Notes: generated from the letters alone by a model not told the origin. A DNA stretch of 64,000 nucleotides from Stutzerimonas kunmingensis (GCF_002929225.1 NZ_PISM01000014.1:620001-684000); one strand, 5' to 3'; shown: positions 17,974-27,047, counted from the stretch's first letter. Numbers and translations are program-made.

Positions 17974-19137
17974 TCAGGCCAGCCCATGCGCCCGGCGTTG
18001 CAGGAAGGTCAGTGCGGCATACGCCAGGACGCCCAGCGCCGCCGACAGCCACAGCGCCCGCGTACCGAAGTCGTCGATCAGCAGCGCGAACACCAGCGGC
18101 GAAAACGCTTGGGCGAAACGTGCCGGTACCATCAGCAGCCCCTGGCGCAGGCCATAGCCATGGGGGCCGAATATCGCCAGCGGCAAGGTCCCTTTGGCGA
18201 TGGTCAGAATGCCGTTGCCGCCGCCATGCAGAAGCACGAATGCGGTGGTCGCAGGCGCACCCACCAGCATCACGCCAGCCGCGCCGATGGGATGGGCGAT
18301 AGCGGCGAGACGGGCCGAGATCAGTGGATGGAAGCGCTGCAGCAGGACGAACTCCAGGCAGCGCGCCCCGACCTGGGCCGGTCCGACCAGCGCCGCGATT
18401 CCGATGGCCGCGGCCGCTGACAGCCCGGACTCCTGCAACAGACGTGGCAGGTGCGCCGCCATCGCCGTGCTGGTGAACCAGGTGGCGGCGAAGACGAAGG
18501 CCAGCAGCGCCATGGTCGATCCAGCACCCGAACGATCGTTTGTCTGCGCTTGCTCTGCCGGGGACGGGGCCGGCTGCACGCCAACCGGAATCAGCAGCCG
18601 GTTCAATGGCAGCCCGAACAGCAGGTGCGCCCCGGCCCATGTGAGGCAAGTGGCGCGCCAGCCGAACTCGGCATTCAGCCAGCCGCTGATCGGCCAGCAG
18701 ACTGTACTGGCGAAGCCGGCGAGCAAGGTGATGCCGGTGATCGCGCCGCGTGCATTGCGACCGTAGATGCCGGCAAGCGTGGAGAAGGCCGACTCGTAAA
18801 GGCCCAGCGCCATGCCGATGCCGATCACCAACCAGCCGAGCCAGAGCATCAGCGGTCCGTTGGCCAGGCCGAGCAGGGCCAGGCCGAGGGCAAAAACGAT
18901 GCTGGAAAGCGCCAGCACATAGCGCCCGCCATGATGGTCGATGCGCTTGCCCGACAGCGGCCCGAGGACGGCCGTGACGATCAGTGCCAGGGAAAATGCA
19001 GCGAATACATTGCCGGTGGAAATGCCCAGCTCGCTCGCCATCGGTTCGGCGAGAATGGCCGGCAGGTAGTAGGTCGAGCCCCAGGCCAGGGTCTGTGCAC
19101 TGCCGAGTGCAAGAACGATGCGCAGACGTGACCGCAT
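17974..19137 (-). CDS. Major facilitator superfamily transporter
   Basis: Inner-membrane secondary transporter of about 387 residues with roughly twelve hydrophobic spans. GPLSGKRIDHHGGRYVL matches the MFS loop 2-3 motif (G-x3-D-x2-G-R). It is similar to MFS permeases annotated as sugar or drug transporters, but the substrate cannot be assigned. I use ATG 19137; a GTG at 19149 in frame is an equal alternative. The gene ends 30 bases from the convergent exonuclease gene. Confidence 0.82.
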   Translation of the reverse strand: MRSRLRIVLALGSAQTLAWGSTYYLPAILAEPMASELGISTGNVFAAFSLALIVTAVLGPLSGKRIDHHGGRYVLALSSIVFALGLALLGLANGPLMLWLGWLVIGIGMALGLYESAFSTLAGIYGRNARGAITGITLLAGFASTVCWPISGWLNAEFGWRATCLTWAGAHLLFGLPLNRLLIPVGVQPAPSPAEQAQTNDRSGAGSTMALLAFVFAATWFTSTAMAAHLPRLLQESGLSAAAAIGIAALVGPAQVGARCLEFVLLQRFHPLISARLAAIAHPIGAAGVMLVGAPATTAFVLLHGGGNGILTIAKGTLPLAIFGPHGYGLRQGLLMVPARFAQAFSPLVFALLIDDFGTRALWLSAALGVLAYAALTFLQRRAHGLA

Positions 19138-19325
19138 GCTCAGCGGCACCCGCCAGCGGCACGTTGCGAGACGAGGGGGTAATGATGGACGCGGTTCATC
19201 CGTGCTCCTGTGCTGCCGTCAACCAATCGGCCAAGCTCGCCAGGATACGCAATCGCCCGTGACGATTTCACGTCAGAACCTTGAACAGCGAGCACACCGA
19301 ACACCGCAGCCAGGCCGGACGCGAA

Positions 19326-19351
19326 CATGCCGGGCGCAAAGGCCCGGCATG
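19326..19351 (-). terminator. Hairpin after the TonB-dependent receptor gene
   Basis: Ten-base arms CATGCCGGGC / GCCCGGCATG (19326-19335 and 19342-19351) with a six-base loop, 25 bases beyond the receptor stop codon. Only a short T run follows on the minus strand. Confidence 0.65.
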
Positions 19352-19375
19352 CTCGGTGGTGCTGCGACTGATCGG

Positions 19376-21676
19376 TTATAGCGCATCCCAGCGATAACGC
19401 ACGCCCACCCAGCCCGCCCGGGGCGCGCCTGGGGCGATGAACTGCTCGTGGCGCCATTCATCCGGGTCCGACTCGAAAGCGTTGCCAGCACCGACGAAGG
19501 AGTTCTCGGCCAACGCACCGCCGGTGGCGTACCGCTTGTCGAAGAGGTTGTCGACCCGGCCGAACAGCGTCCAGTCACGGGCGAAGCGGTAATCGGCAGT
19601 GAGGTTGACCACCGCGTAACCTGGCAGCTTGCCGCTGCCCTCTACCTCGTCGTTGGGCTGATGACGGTTGTTCTCGTTACCGCGCACGTACTGCGACGAG
19701 TACGCCAGGACGCTGGTGCCTACTCGCAGGCGCTCATTGAGATTCAAGTTCAGCCCCAGCTTGAGGTTGTGCTTCGGCAGGCCTGGCAGATAGTCACCGC
19801 TGGACACGCGGATCTCGTCGTCCGGGCAGCCGCCCTCGCCTTCGGTGCTGTTGTTCTCGGCGAGAATGCAGGCCCCGGAGCGGAAGGTGGCGTGCAGGAA
19901 GGTGTAGTCCACCCGCCAGTCGAATGGCCCCTGCTCGCCGGCCAGACCCAGTTCGATGCCCTGGCGGCGGGTGCGACCGAAGTTGGTGAAGTAGCCCATG
20001 CTGCCGCCGGTGCCGACGAACAGCAGGTCATCATGGTTCACGCTGCGGAAAGCCCCGAGGTTCCAGCGGGTACCGCCGGCCAGTTCGCCGCGTACACCGA
20101 CCTCCAGCGTGCGGGTGACAACCTGCTCGAGGAAGGGGTCGGCCGCCATAGCGTTTGGCAGGCTGCACGGGTTTGCAGGGTCCGCGCAGCCCAGCTCGAT
20201 TGGCGTCGGCGCGCGGTTGCCCTGAGAGAAGCCGCCGTAGACCGTCAGCGCCGGTCGCAGCTGCCAGGCAAAGCCCAGCGCGGGATTGAGTTTGCGATAG
20301 GTGAAGTCGCCATTCAGCGCATCGCCCATGCGATCGGTGTTCACCACGCGGGTGCGGTTGTAGCGCAGCGATCCGGTCAGCTGCAGCGCGTCGGTCAGCG
20401 CCCAGGTGTCGGTGGCATAGAGGCTGGAAGTACGGGTGCGCCCCAGCAGGCTGTTGGCCTGTTCCTCCTCTTCGCTGGCGGCGATTCCGCGCTCGTCGGT
20501 CAGCTCGCCGCCCTGCTCGCTCTGGTGGAAGCTGGCGCGGGTGTTGTCGTGGGACAGTCCGAAGGCGAACTGATGCGCACCTACATGCCGCGCCCACTGC
20601 AGCGCCAGACCGTAGGCACGTTGCGCGGTGCGGGTACGGTTCAGCACGCCGCTTTCCGGCCCTTCGCCGATAAAGCCGCCGTCTTCCCACGCCTCGTATT
20701 CGTCCTCGTACTCATCGTTGCCGTCGCCATTGAGCGTCGCGGTACGTGTGCGGCGCAGATAGATCGTGCCGGAAAGCCGATCGTTGTCGTTGAGCCAGTG
20801 GCTGGCGGACAGGGCCATCAGGTGGCTGCGGTTCTCGGTCTGGTCGGGATAGGTGAAGATCGACTCGCGCCGCTGGTCGTACATGCTCTCCGGGATCAGG
20901 CCGTTGCCGATCAGGTCGTTGTCGGCGTGCGCCAGCGTCAGGGCCAGATCGGTGGTATCGGTGGTCCAGGCGAACTTTCCGAACAGCTGGCGGACCTCGG
21001 ATGGCGAGTGGTCACGCCAGCCGTCCTCGTCCATGCCCTCGGCGGCCAGGTACCAGGAAAATTCCTCATGGCTGCCACCCTGTTCAATGGCACCACCCTG
21101 GCGTCCGAACGAGCCGCCGTAGAGCTCCGCCGAGCCACCGGGATGGGTATCGCCACGCTTGGTTTGCAGCGCCAGCGCGCCGCCCAGGGTGTTCAGGCCG
21201 TACAGCGGGTTCGAGCCCGGCACCAGGGCCATGTTGGCGATGGCGGTATTCGGGAGCAGGTCCCAGTGCACCACATCGCCGAACGCTTCGTTGACCCGCA
21301 CGCCGTCGAGAAACACCGAAAGCCCCTGTGGCGTGCCGAGCAGCGGCGAGGCCGTGAAGCCACGATAGTTGAGGTCCGCCTGGTACGGATTGCCCTGGAT
21401 CTCGTTGATGTTGACGCTGGGCAACCCGCGCTGCAGTTTCTCGGCCAGCGACTGGCCGCCGAGCCGCCGCAGGTCCTCGTCATCCAGCGACTGGATGTTG
21501 GACGGTACCTGATCCTTCGGCAGCTCGATGCCCGGCAACGGTGTGGTACCGATCACCTCCTGACTGCCGAGATCGAGCGTCTGCTCGGCATGAACGGACG
21601 CCGGCAACAGCGCGGCGATGGCGAGGGACAGCAGCGTACGTCGGGGCGTCGCGCTGCAACAGAGCTGGTACGGCAT
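19376..21676 (-). CDS. TonB-dependent outer-membrane receptor
   Basis: Outer-membrane active transporter of 766 residues. Signal peptide about 1-30 (LPASVHAEQ). The plug domain (about 45-160) includes LSVFLDGVRVNEAFGD and ends near LNTLGGALALQTK. A 22-strand-type barrel follows, finishing with the aromatic-rich GWVGVRYRWDAL. Several acidic patches are visible in the extracellular half, including DGNDEYEDEYEAWEDGG (about 315-330) and ASEEEEQ. It lies inside the PQQ island, downstream of two tandem GGGAA-TTCCC palindromes shared with pedH and exaA. Candidate cargoes are a lanthanide chelate, PQQ or another metal complex; the sequence does not decide. Start ATG 21676 has AAGGA upstream. Confidence 0.9.
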   Translation of the reverse strand: MPYQLCCSATPRRTLLSLAIAALLPASVHAEQTLDLGSQEVIGTTPLPGIELPKDQVPSNIQSLDDEDLRRLGGQSLAEKLQRGLPSVNINEIQGNPYQADLNYRGFTASPLLGTPQGLSVFLDGVRVNEAFGDVVHWDLLPNTAIANMALVPGSNPLYGLNTLGGALALQTKRGDTHPGGSAELYGGSFGRQGGAIEQGGSHEEFSWYLAAEGMDEDGWRDHSPSEVRQLFGKFAWTTDTTDLALTLAHADNDLIGNGLIPESMYDQRRESIFTYPDQTENRSHLMALSASHWLNDNDRLSGTIYLRRTRTATLNGDGNDEYEDEYEAWEDGGFIGEGPESGVLNRTRTAQRAYGLALQWARHVGAHQFAFGLSHDNTRASFHQSEQGGELTDERGIAASEEEEQANSLLGRTRTSSLYATDTWALTDALQLTGSLRYNRTRVVNTDRMGDALNGDFTYRKLNPALGFAWQLRPALTVYGGFSQGNRAPTPIELGCADPANPCSLPNAMAADPFLEQVVTRTLEVGVRGELAGGTRWNLGAFRSVNHDDLLFVGTGGSMGYFTNFGRTRRQGIELGLAGEQGPFDWRVDYTFLHATFRSGACILAENNSTEGEGGCPDDEIRVSSGDYLPGLPKHNLKLGLNLNLNERLRVGTSVLAYSSQYVRGNENNRHQPNDEVEGSGKLPGYAVVNLTADYRFARDWTLFGRVDNLFDKRYATGGALAENSFVGAGNAFESDPDEWRHEQFIAPGAPRAGWVGVRYRWDAL

Positions 21677-22043
21677 GGGTGGTCCTTGTTCTTGTTGGCC
21701 AATCGGACTGGCCAGGCCACCCGCATTAGCAACGCGGCAAGAACCGCGGACAACCGCATGCTGGCAACCTGCCAGACGCGATTATCAAGAGCCGCGGCGC
21801 GATGCCGACAGGGAAGAATTCCCGGCTCTAGCGGGAAAAATTCCCGGCCGCATGGAGATTGGTCTTACGACCAGCGCACTAGCTCGGGCCCACGACTTTC
21901 GCAAGGCACAAGCGCCCCGTCCGCCTGTTACAGGCGGGCAGGTGCTTGGGAAAAATTGGAGAGGTGCTGCGGCTTCAGCACACGGACATGTCGCGCTGCA
22001 TACAGAGGCAGCGCGGCAGGAAGCCGAAACAGCTGTGGGCCGA
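21677..22043. promoter_or_regulatory. Control region upstream of the TonB receptor
   Basis: This 367-base stretch lies between the receptor start and the end of the response-regulator gene, both minus-strand. It contains two GGGAANNNTTCCC palindromes at 21811 and 21833, which together can also pair as TTCCCG...CGGGAA. The remainder shows no convincing gene. Confidence 0.6.
21811..21845. promoter_or_regulatory. Tandem GGGAANNNTTCCC palindromes, receptor copies
   Basis: GGGAA-GAA-TTCCC (21811-21823) and GGGAA-AAA-TTCCC (21833-21845), centres 22 bases apart, or about two helical turns. They sit 135-169 bases upstream of the receptor start codon. Confidence 0.65.
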
Positions 22044-22703
22044 TCAGGCCTCGCACACCATGCGGTCACCGACGCGGAGCAAGCCCTGGTCGATGGCCAG
22101 GTGCACGAGCTCGGCCTGGGAGCTGACCTCCAGCTTGCTTTTCAGCAGGGCCATATGGTTCGAGACGGTCTTGCTGCTGATACACAGCCGCTCGGCAATC
22201 TCCCGATTGCCTATGCCACGCGCGAGCATGATGAAGATTTCCATCTCACGAGGTGTCATTTCGCCCAGTCGCCCCTTGATTGGCGACTGCGAAGGCCGCT
22301 GGCAGGCCAGATCGGTCGCCAGCGGCTGCTCGATGAAGGTCTGCCCGGCAAGCACCTTGCGCACCGCCTCCACCAGCACGTCCGGCGCGCAGCGTTTGGT
22401 CAGGTAGCCGGAGGCACCGGCATCCAGCGCCTGCCGGACCAGTGCCAGCTCGTCGTGCATGCTGAACACCAGCACCGGCAGCAGCGGCAACCGCTGACGC
22501 AGGCGCCGGCAGGTTTCCAGTCCGCTGATTCCCGGCAGTCCGAGGTCGAGCACGACCAGGCTGGGAATCGATTCCTGCACCTGCTCCAGCGCCTGCTCAC
22601 CGCTGGCGGCTTCACTGACTGTCACCTCGGGAAGCAGAGCCTTGAGCAGGCTCGCGTAGCCCTGACGCACTACTGCGTGATCATCCACCAGCAGAATCTT
22701 CAT
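22044..22703 (-). CDS. LuxR/NarL-family response regulator
   Basis: Two-component response regulator of 219 residues. The receiver domain (about 1-120) has the acidic pair VDDH at 7-8, phosphoacceptor Asp53 (VVLDLGLPG) and the conserved Lys in GYLTKRCAP. The output domain (about 150-215) is a LuxR helix-turn-helix: MTPREMEIFIMLARGIGNREIAERLCISSKTVSNHMALLKSKL. Its ATG overlaps the kinase stop codon (ATGA), so the pair is translationally coupled. It is of the PedR1/EraR kind found in alcohol-oxidation clusters and is the natural partner of the kinase at 22700-23965. Confidence 0.9.
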   Translation of the reverse strand: MKILLVDDHAVVRQGYASLLKALLPEVTVSEAASGEQALEQVQESIPSLVVLDLGLPGISGLETCRRLRQRLPLLPVLVFSMHDELALVRQALDAGASGYLTKRCAPDVLVEAVRKVLAGQTFIEQPLATDLACQRPSQSPIKGRLGEMTPREMEIFIMLARGIGNREIAERLCISSKTVSNHMALLKSKLEVSSQAELVHLAIDQGLLRVGDRMVCEA

Positions 22704-23965
22704 GACGTGGCTCCTTGCAAAGGCAACTTGAGATAGAGCGCCCAACCCTTGCCGGCGCGGTGGCGCACGCGCAGCCGGGCACCCAGACAGCGCGCGTGCT
22801 CGACCATCGAACGCAGACCGACGCCCGGCCGTTCTGGCGGCAGCCCATGGCCATCGTCCCGTAGCAACAGGCGCAGCCCGTTGTGATCCCCAAACAGATG
22901 CAGGCACACGCGAGTCGCGCGCGCATGCCGCGCCACGTTGGTAAGCGCCTCCTGCACCATGCGATAGAGATGCACCTTGGCGTCCATCGACAGCGCTGGC
23001 ATCGGTCCACGCAGCCGGACTTCGCACTCGATGCCCTGGGTGCTCTGCCACTGCTCGGCGAGTTGCCCAATGGCGTCTTCCAGGTTCAGGTGATCGAGCA
23101 TCACCGGATACAGGTCACGCACCAGCGTGCGAAATCCGTTCTGCAGATCGAGGCTATGTTGCTCAAGGTGGGCCGCGGTATCGCGAACGGCGTCGGGCTG
23201 GTCCGCCTGGACGCGCAGCAGACAGGCGCGCGCGCGGATGCCGGCCAGGTACTGGCCGAGGTCGTCATGCAGCGCTTGCGCCAGACGGGTGCGTTCACGT
23301 TCCTGCAGCGCCAGCAGCGCCTGGGTCAGTTGCTCATTGTCGGCCCGCGCATCTTCGAGTGCAGCGGCCATGTGATTGAAGCGTTCGGCGAGCCTGCGCG
23401 ACTCGGCGAAGCGATGCGATGGCAGGCGGGTGTCGAGTCGGCCGTCGGCGATGCTCACCAGTGCACCAAGCAACTCGCTGAGCACTCGCATGCCCGGACG
23501 CACGGCCCAGCGGATCGCCAGCAGGCAGAGCAGCAGCGCCAGGCCGAACAGCACCAGCAACTGCAACAACGAATCGCTGACCTCTTCGACTTCGTCATGC
23601 GGATCGACGCTGATGTGCAGCCGCTGGCCGTTGGAAAGCTGAAGGACGCTGGGTGACGACAGTTCGGCGGGGTACAGCCAGGACCCGAGCCAGTCGTCGA
23701 GCGCTGGATCGACCCCGACGGGCATCGATTCAGTGGCGTCCAGCCAGCGCACACGAATGTGGCGCAGGCTATCGGTCAGGCCCGGGCGCAGCGAGTCGGG
23801 ATCGCGCTCGGCCATCTCGCCGAGATAGCCAACCACCGCCGCCGCGGCATCGAGCTCACGCTTTACATCGTGGGCGGCCTGGCGCAGCAACACCGCCAGA
23901 CAGACCATGGTGATCAGGGTGAAGAGCAACGTGACCAGCAGATTGATTCGCCAAAGTGCGGACAT
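22700..23965 (-). CDS. NarX/UhpB-type sensor histidine kinase
   Basis: Inner-membrane sensor kinase of 421 residues. Two membrane spans (about 8-28 and 133-153) bracket a periplasmic sensing domain of about 105 residues. A HAMP region follows, then a HisKA_3 dimerisation domain with the phosphoacceptor in LAQALHDDLGQYLAGIR and a HATPase domain (VQEALTNVARHA, DDGHGLP, GVGLRSM). Kinases of this kind work with LuxR-type regulators, here the next gene. It is preceded 41 bases upstream by the cupredoxin-like gene, and the three probably form one operon. The ligand is unknown; a periplasmic alcohol, aldehyde or metal signal would suit the context. Confidence 0.9.
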   Translation of the reverse strand: MSALWRINLLVTLLFTLITMVCLAVLLRQAAHDVKRELDAAAAVVGYLGEMAERDPDSLRPGLTDSLRHIRVRWLDATESMPVGVDPALDDWLGSWLYPAELSSPSVLQLSNGQRLHISVDPHDEVEEVSDSLLQLLVLFGLALLLCLLAIRWAVRPGMRVLSELLGALVSIADGRLDTRLPSHRFAESRRLAERFNHMAAALEDARADNEQLTQALLALQERERTRLAQALHDDLGQYLAGIRARACLLRVQADQPDAVRDTAAHLEQHSLDLQNGFRTLVRDLYPVMLDHLNLEDAIGQLAEQWQSTQGIECEVRLRGPMPALSMDAKVHLYRMVQEALTNVARHARATRVCLHLFGDHNGLRLLLRDDGHGLPPERPGVGLRSMVEHARCLGARLRVRHRAGKGWALYLKLPLQGATS

Positions 23966-24006
23966 ATCGGCAACTCCCCGTGATCAGCGCCGAGCGCCAG
24001 TCCGCT

Positions 24007-24444
24007 TCACTTGACCACGAACCGGCCTTCCATGCCCTTGTTCTGCAGCCCCTTGCAGTAGAACGGGTAGCTGCCCGGCTTGACGGGCAGGAAGAAGATT
24101 TCCGCCTCGCCGGCATCCTCGAACTCCAGCTCGACCAGCGTGATCGCCTTGATCTCCACACCACCGGCCTCGACCTTGCGCAGATAGATCGACTGGGCGA
24201 ACTCGGGCGCCTGGAACGCGCACTCCTTCTGGCCATCGGAGCTGACCTTGAGCTGGTAGGCGACGCCGGTTTCCAGCTGATATTCCTTCTGCGACACCGC
24301 GTAGTCGCTCTGCTCGGAACCGAACTTCAGATCCGGCAAAGCCTGCGTACGACGGGTCAGGTCGCCAGCGGCGTGGCTGTGATCGAATCCGACCAGGCTG
24401 CCAACGAACAGCAGGTTGAGCAACAGCGCTTTGTAAGTGGGCAT
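24007..24444 (-). CDS. Exported cupredoxin-like protein
   Basis: Small periplasmic protein of 145 residues with a signal peptide (about 1-25, GFDHSHAAGD). The mature part is all-beta and resembles a cupredoxin: a Cys in FYCKGLQNKGMEG near the C-terminus, with a downstream Met, is laid out like the copper loop of plastocyanin-type proteins. The usual His between Cys and Met is missing, and another cysteine is in KECAFQAPE. It may therefore bind copper weakly, bind another metal, or not bind at all. It leads the operon with the sensor kinase and response regulator, and a TACCTTGGTA site is 65-75 bases upstream. A sensing role is possible. Confidence 0.75.
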   Translation of the reverse strand: MPTYKALLLNLLFVGSLVGFDHSHAAGDLTRRTQALPDLKFGSEQSDYAVSQKEYQLETGVAYQLKVSSDGQKECAFQAPEFAQSIYLRKVEAGGVEIKAITLVELEFEDAGEAEIFFLPVKPGSYPFYCKGLQNKGMEGRFVVK

Positions 24445-24508
24445 GGGAATGGCCTCGTTATTGTTTTCGGTGTCGCCATCCTAAGGCGCCCCGCCCTGCC
24501 CAGCTTCC

Positions 24509-24518
24509 TACCTTGGTA
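24509..24518. promoter_or_regulatory. TACCTTGGTA site, cupredoxin operon
   Basis: Inverted repeat TACC-TT-GGTA, 65-75 bases upstream of the cupredoxin-like start codon. The outward TAC ends resemble half-sites bound by NarL/LuxR-type response regulators. Confidence 0.6.
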
Positions 24519-24658
24519 GCGCTCTGGTGCCGATGAATCGGGCGCGGCGGCCACTTTCATGGCAGCTGTGGCGAGTCGAATTCAGCCGAATACCGGCTGC
24601 GCCGCCCGCGGCGGCAGCCTGGCGGCGCAAATCCCGCGTGCCGTGCGAGCCGAATCAG

Positions 24659-24682
24659 TACCAAGGTCGCAGTACCAAGGTA
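24659..24682. promoter_or_regulatory. Paired TACCAAGGT(A) sites, chemoreceptor
   Basis: TACCAAGGT (24659-24667) and TACCAAGGTA (24673-24682) in direct repeat, about 152-175 bases upstream of the chemoreceptor start. Confidence 0.6.
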
Positions 24683-24833
24683 CCGATCAACTTCCGGCCA
24701 GCGCGGCCGCAATATCCAGGTATGCATGATGCCGATTGGACATCATCCGATCTCTGGCCGCCCCACGTGAGACCGTCAGCGTCCCTGGGCCGCCACCGCT
24801 GGTTCTTTTGCGTTATCAGGAGTAGGAACCGTG

Positions 24834-26988
24834 ATGTCTCTCAAATCCATACAGCAGCGAATAGCGATCACCGGCGGCTTATGCCTGCTGGCAACCGCTG
24901 GCATCTTGATTGGCTACAGCGTCTACCTTGCCAGCTCGACCCAGGGCATGGTGTCCGACCGGGTCAGTCAGCAGGCGCAGGAAGATGCCTTGCAGACCCT
25001 GCAGCACCTCGGCGGGAAATACGCCGGAGAAATCCGCTCCGAGTTCACCGAGGCGCTGGAAGCGGCGCGGGGCATGGCGACGACCTTCGCGGTCGGCAAG
25101 CTGAACCCAGTGGGTTCGGGTGGGCTGCAGATTGGCCGGGACGAGGTGAACTCGATTCTGCTCAACGTGCTGAAAAGCTATCCGGACTTCAACGGCACCT
25201 ACTCGTGCTGGGAGCCGGACGCAATCGACGGCCAGGATTTCCTATTCACTGGTGGCCAGAACGGTAACAACGAGCAGACCGGTCGCTTCACGCCCTACTG
25301 GACGCGGGGCGCAGCAGCCGCTGGTCGAGTACGACACCATGGACAAGCACCCCAACGGCGTACTCAAGGGCGGCTGGTACATCGGGCCGCGGGAAACGCT
25401 CAGGGAGAGCGTGCTTGGCCCGCTGCCCTACATCGTGCAGGGCAAGCAGGTATGGCTGGCGACGCTTTCGGTTCCGATCATCGTCGATGGCCGCTTCATG
25501 GGTGTGGCGGGCACCGACTACAACCTCGACTTCGTGCAGAAGATCAGCCAGGAAGTATCCGGCAAGCTGTTCGAGGGCCGAGGCGAAGTGGCGATCATCA
25601 GTGACCAGGGGCTGATCGTGGCGGAGAGCCGCTCGCCAGACCTGATTGGCCAGCACTTCCAGAAGGTATTGCCAAACGAGTGGCAGACCGCCCTGAGCGC
25701 CGTGCAGAAAGGCGAAGAACTCGCCCGTCTGGACGCGGACGGCACGATCGTGGTGTTCGCGCCTATCGAGCTGGGTCGTACCGGCAAACCCTGGTCGATG
25801 ATGCTGAAGATCAACAAGGAAATCGTGCTGGCCAAGGCCAACGAGCTGAAGACCGAGATGGACGCCAAGAGCGATCGGAGCATGCTGCAGCAGATCGGCG
25901 CAGGCGTGCTCATCTCGATCCTCGCCGTGCTTGCGCTGTGGTTTTCTTCCCGCTCGGTCGCCCTGCCCATTCGCAAAGCCGCGCAGCTGGCCGGTGCCAT
26001 TCAGAAAGGCGACTTTTCCCAGCGCCTGGCGCACCAGTCCGCGGACGAAGTCGGCCAGCTATCCGCCAGCCTCGACCGAATGGCCGACAGCCTGCAGGAG
26101 CAGGTACACGTGGCCGAACGCATCTCCCAGGGCGACCTGGCGGTGGAAGTCCGTCTGGCCTCGGAGCACGACCAGCTCGGGCTTGCGCTCAGGCGAATGG
26201 TCGACAACCTTAACGAGTTGGTATCCCAGGTCCAGCAGAGCTCAGGGCTGATCAACGACAAGGCCGGCCAGGTGACGAGCCTCAGCCAAGATCTTTCCAG
26301 CGGCGCAACGGAATCGGCCTCCGCGGTGACTGAGATCAGCGCCACCATCAACCAGATGGCTGCGCAGATTCGCCAGACCTCCGAATACGCCAGCGAAGCC
26401 AACGCCCTCTCGCGCGATTCCGAGCATTCGGCCCGCGGTGGCAACGAGTTGATGGTCACCCTGAAAGCGGCAATGCAGGAGATCAACCAGTCGGGCCTGG
26501 ATATCACCAACATCATCAGGGCAATCGAAGAGATCGCCACGCAAACCAACCTCCTCGCACTGAACGCGGCCATCGAGGCGGCCCGTGCCGGCGAGCATGG
26601 CCGCGGGTTCGCGGTGGTCGCCGATGAAGTCCGTCAGCTGGCAGCCCGCAGTGCCGAGGCCGCACAGCGCTCTACCCGTCTGATCCAGGAGTCCAATGCG
26701 CGGACGATCAAGGGCATGGAGCTCACCGACGACACGGCACGGGCGCTGGAAGCGATCGTTCAGGGCGCGGCACAGGTTTCGCAGCTGGTCGACGAGATCG
26801 CCTCGGCGTCGAGCCAGCAGGCGTCCGGTATCGAACAGGTCAGCCTGGCCATCGGCCAGATCGATGAAGTGGTGCACCACAACAACAGCAACTCCGAGCA
26901 ATCGACGCAGGCCGCACAGGAGCTGACGCAGCAAGCGCAGCAGATGATCGTGCAGGTCGGCCGATTCAAGGTCAGGCGAGTCCGCTAA
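24834..26988 (+). pseudogene. Methyl-accepting chemotaxis protein, interrupted by a frameshift
   Basis: Membrane chemoreceptor split over two frames. The first part (from ATG 24834; AGGAG at 24818) encodes an N-terminal membrane span and the start of a double-Cache periplasmic domain up to FTPYWTR near 25309. Homology then continues one base further along in another frame ([16 protein letters not shown] onward) to 26988, with the rest of the Cache domain, a second span (about 25895-25960), HAMP and a complete signalling domain ([28 protein letters not shown]). The shift lies in a GGGG run at 25308-25311, so one extra G explains it. It may be a sequencing error, phase variation or a real pseudogene. 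All other parts look intact, about 718 residues in total. Confidence 0.8.
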
Positions 26989-26995
26989 GGGCCGG

Positions 26996-27022
26996 GGCGG
27001 CGCAGGGCCTGCGCCGCCTTTT
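26996..27022 (+). terminator. Rho-independent terminator after the chemoreceptor
   Basis: Arms GGCGGCGCA / TGCGCCGCC (26996-27004 and 27010-27018) followed by TTTT. Confidence 0.85.
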
Positions 27023-27038
27023 CATCGTCACTTCTACG

Positions 27039-27047
27039 ACCTTGGTA
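27039..27047. promoter_or_regulatory. ACCTTGGTA site, ABC operon
   Basis: ACCTTGGTA, with a second CTGGTAC at 27056-27062, 80-88 bases upstream of the substrate-binding protein gene. Same motif family as at 8174, 12879, 24509, 24659 and 31441. Confidence 0.6.

Larger units (their letters stand above)
24445..24833. promoter_or_regulatory. Divergent control region with three TACCNNGGTA-type sites
   Basis: 389 bases between the cupredoxin-led operon (minus) and the chemoreceptor (plus). TACCTTGGTA lies at 24509-24518 near the minus-strand gene. TACCAAGGT at 24659-24667 and TACCAAGGTA at 24673-24682 lie nearer the plus-strand gene, spaced 14 bases start to start. No gene is evident. Confidence 0.65.

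Noticed and set aside
19448-22126. Plus-strand ORF of 892 codons across the TonB receptor
   Set aside because: Antisense shadow created by high-GC codon use. The translated sequence is low-complexity Ala/Gly/Arg, with no family resemblance.
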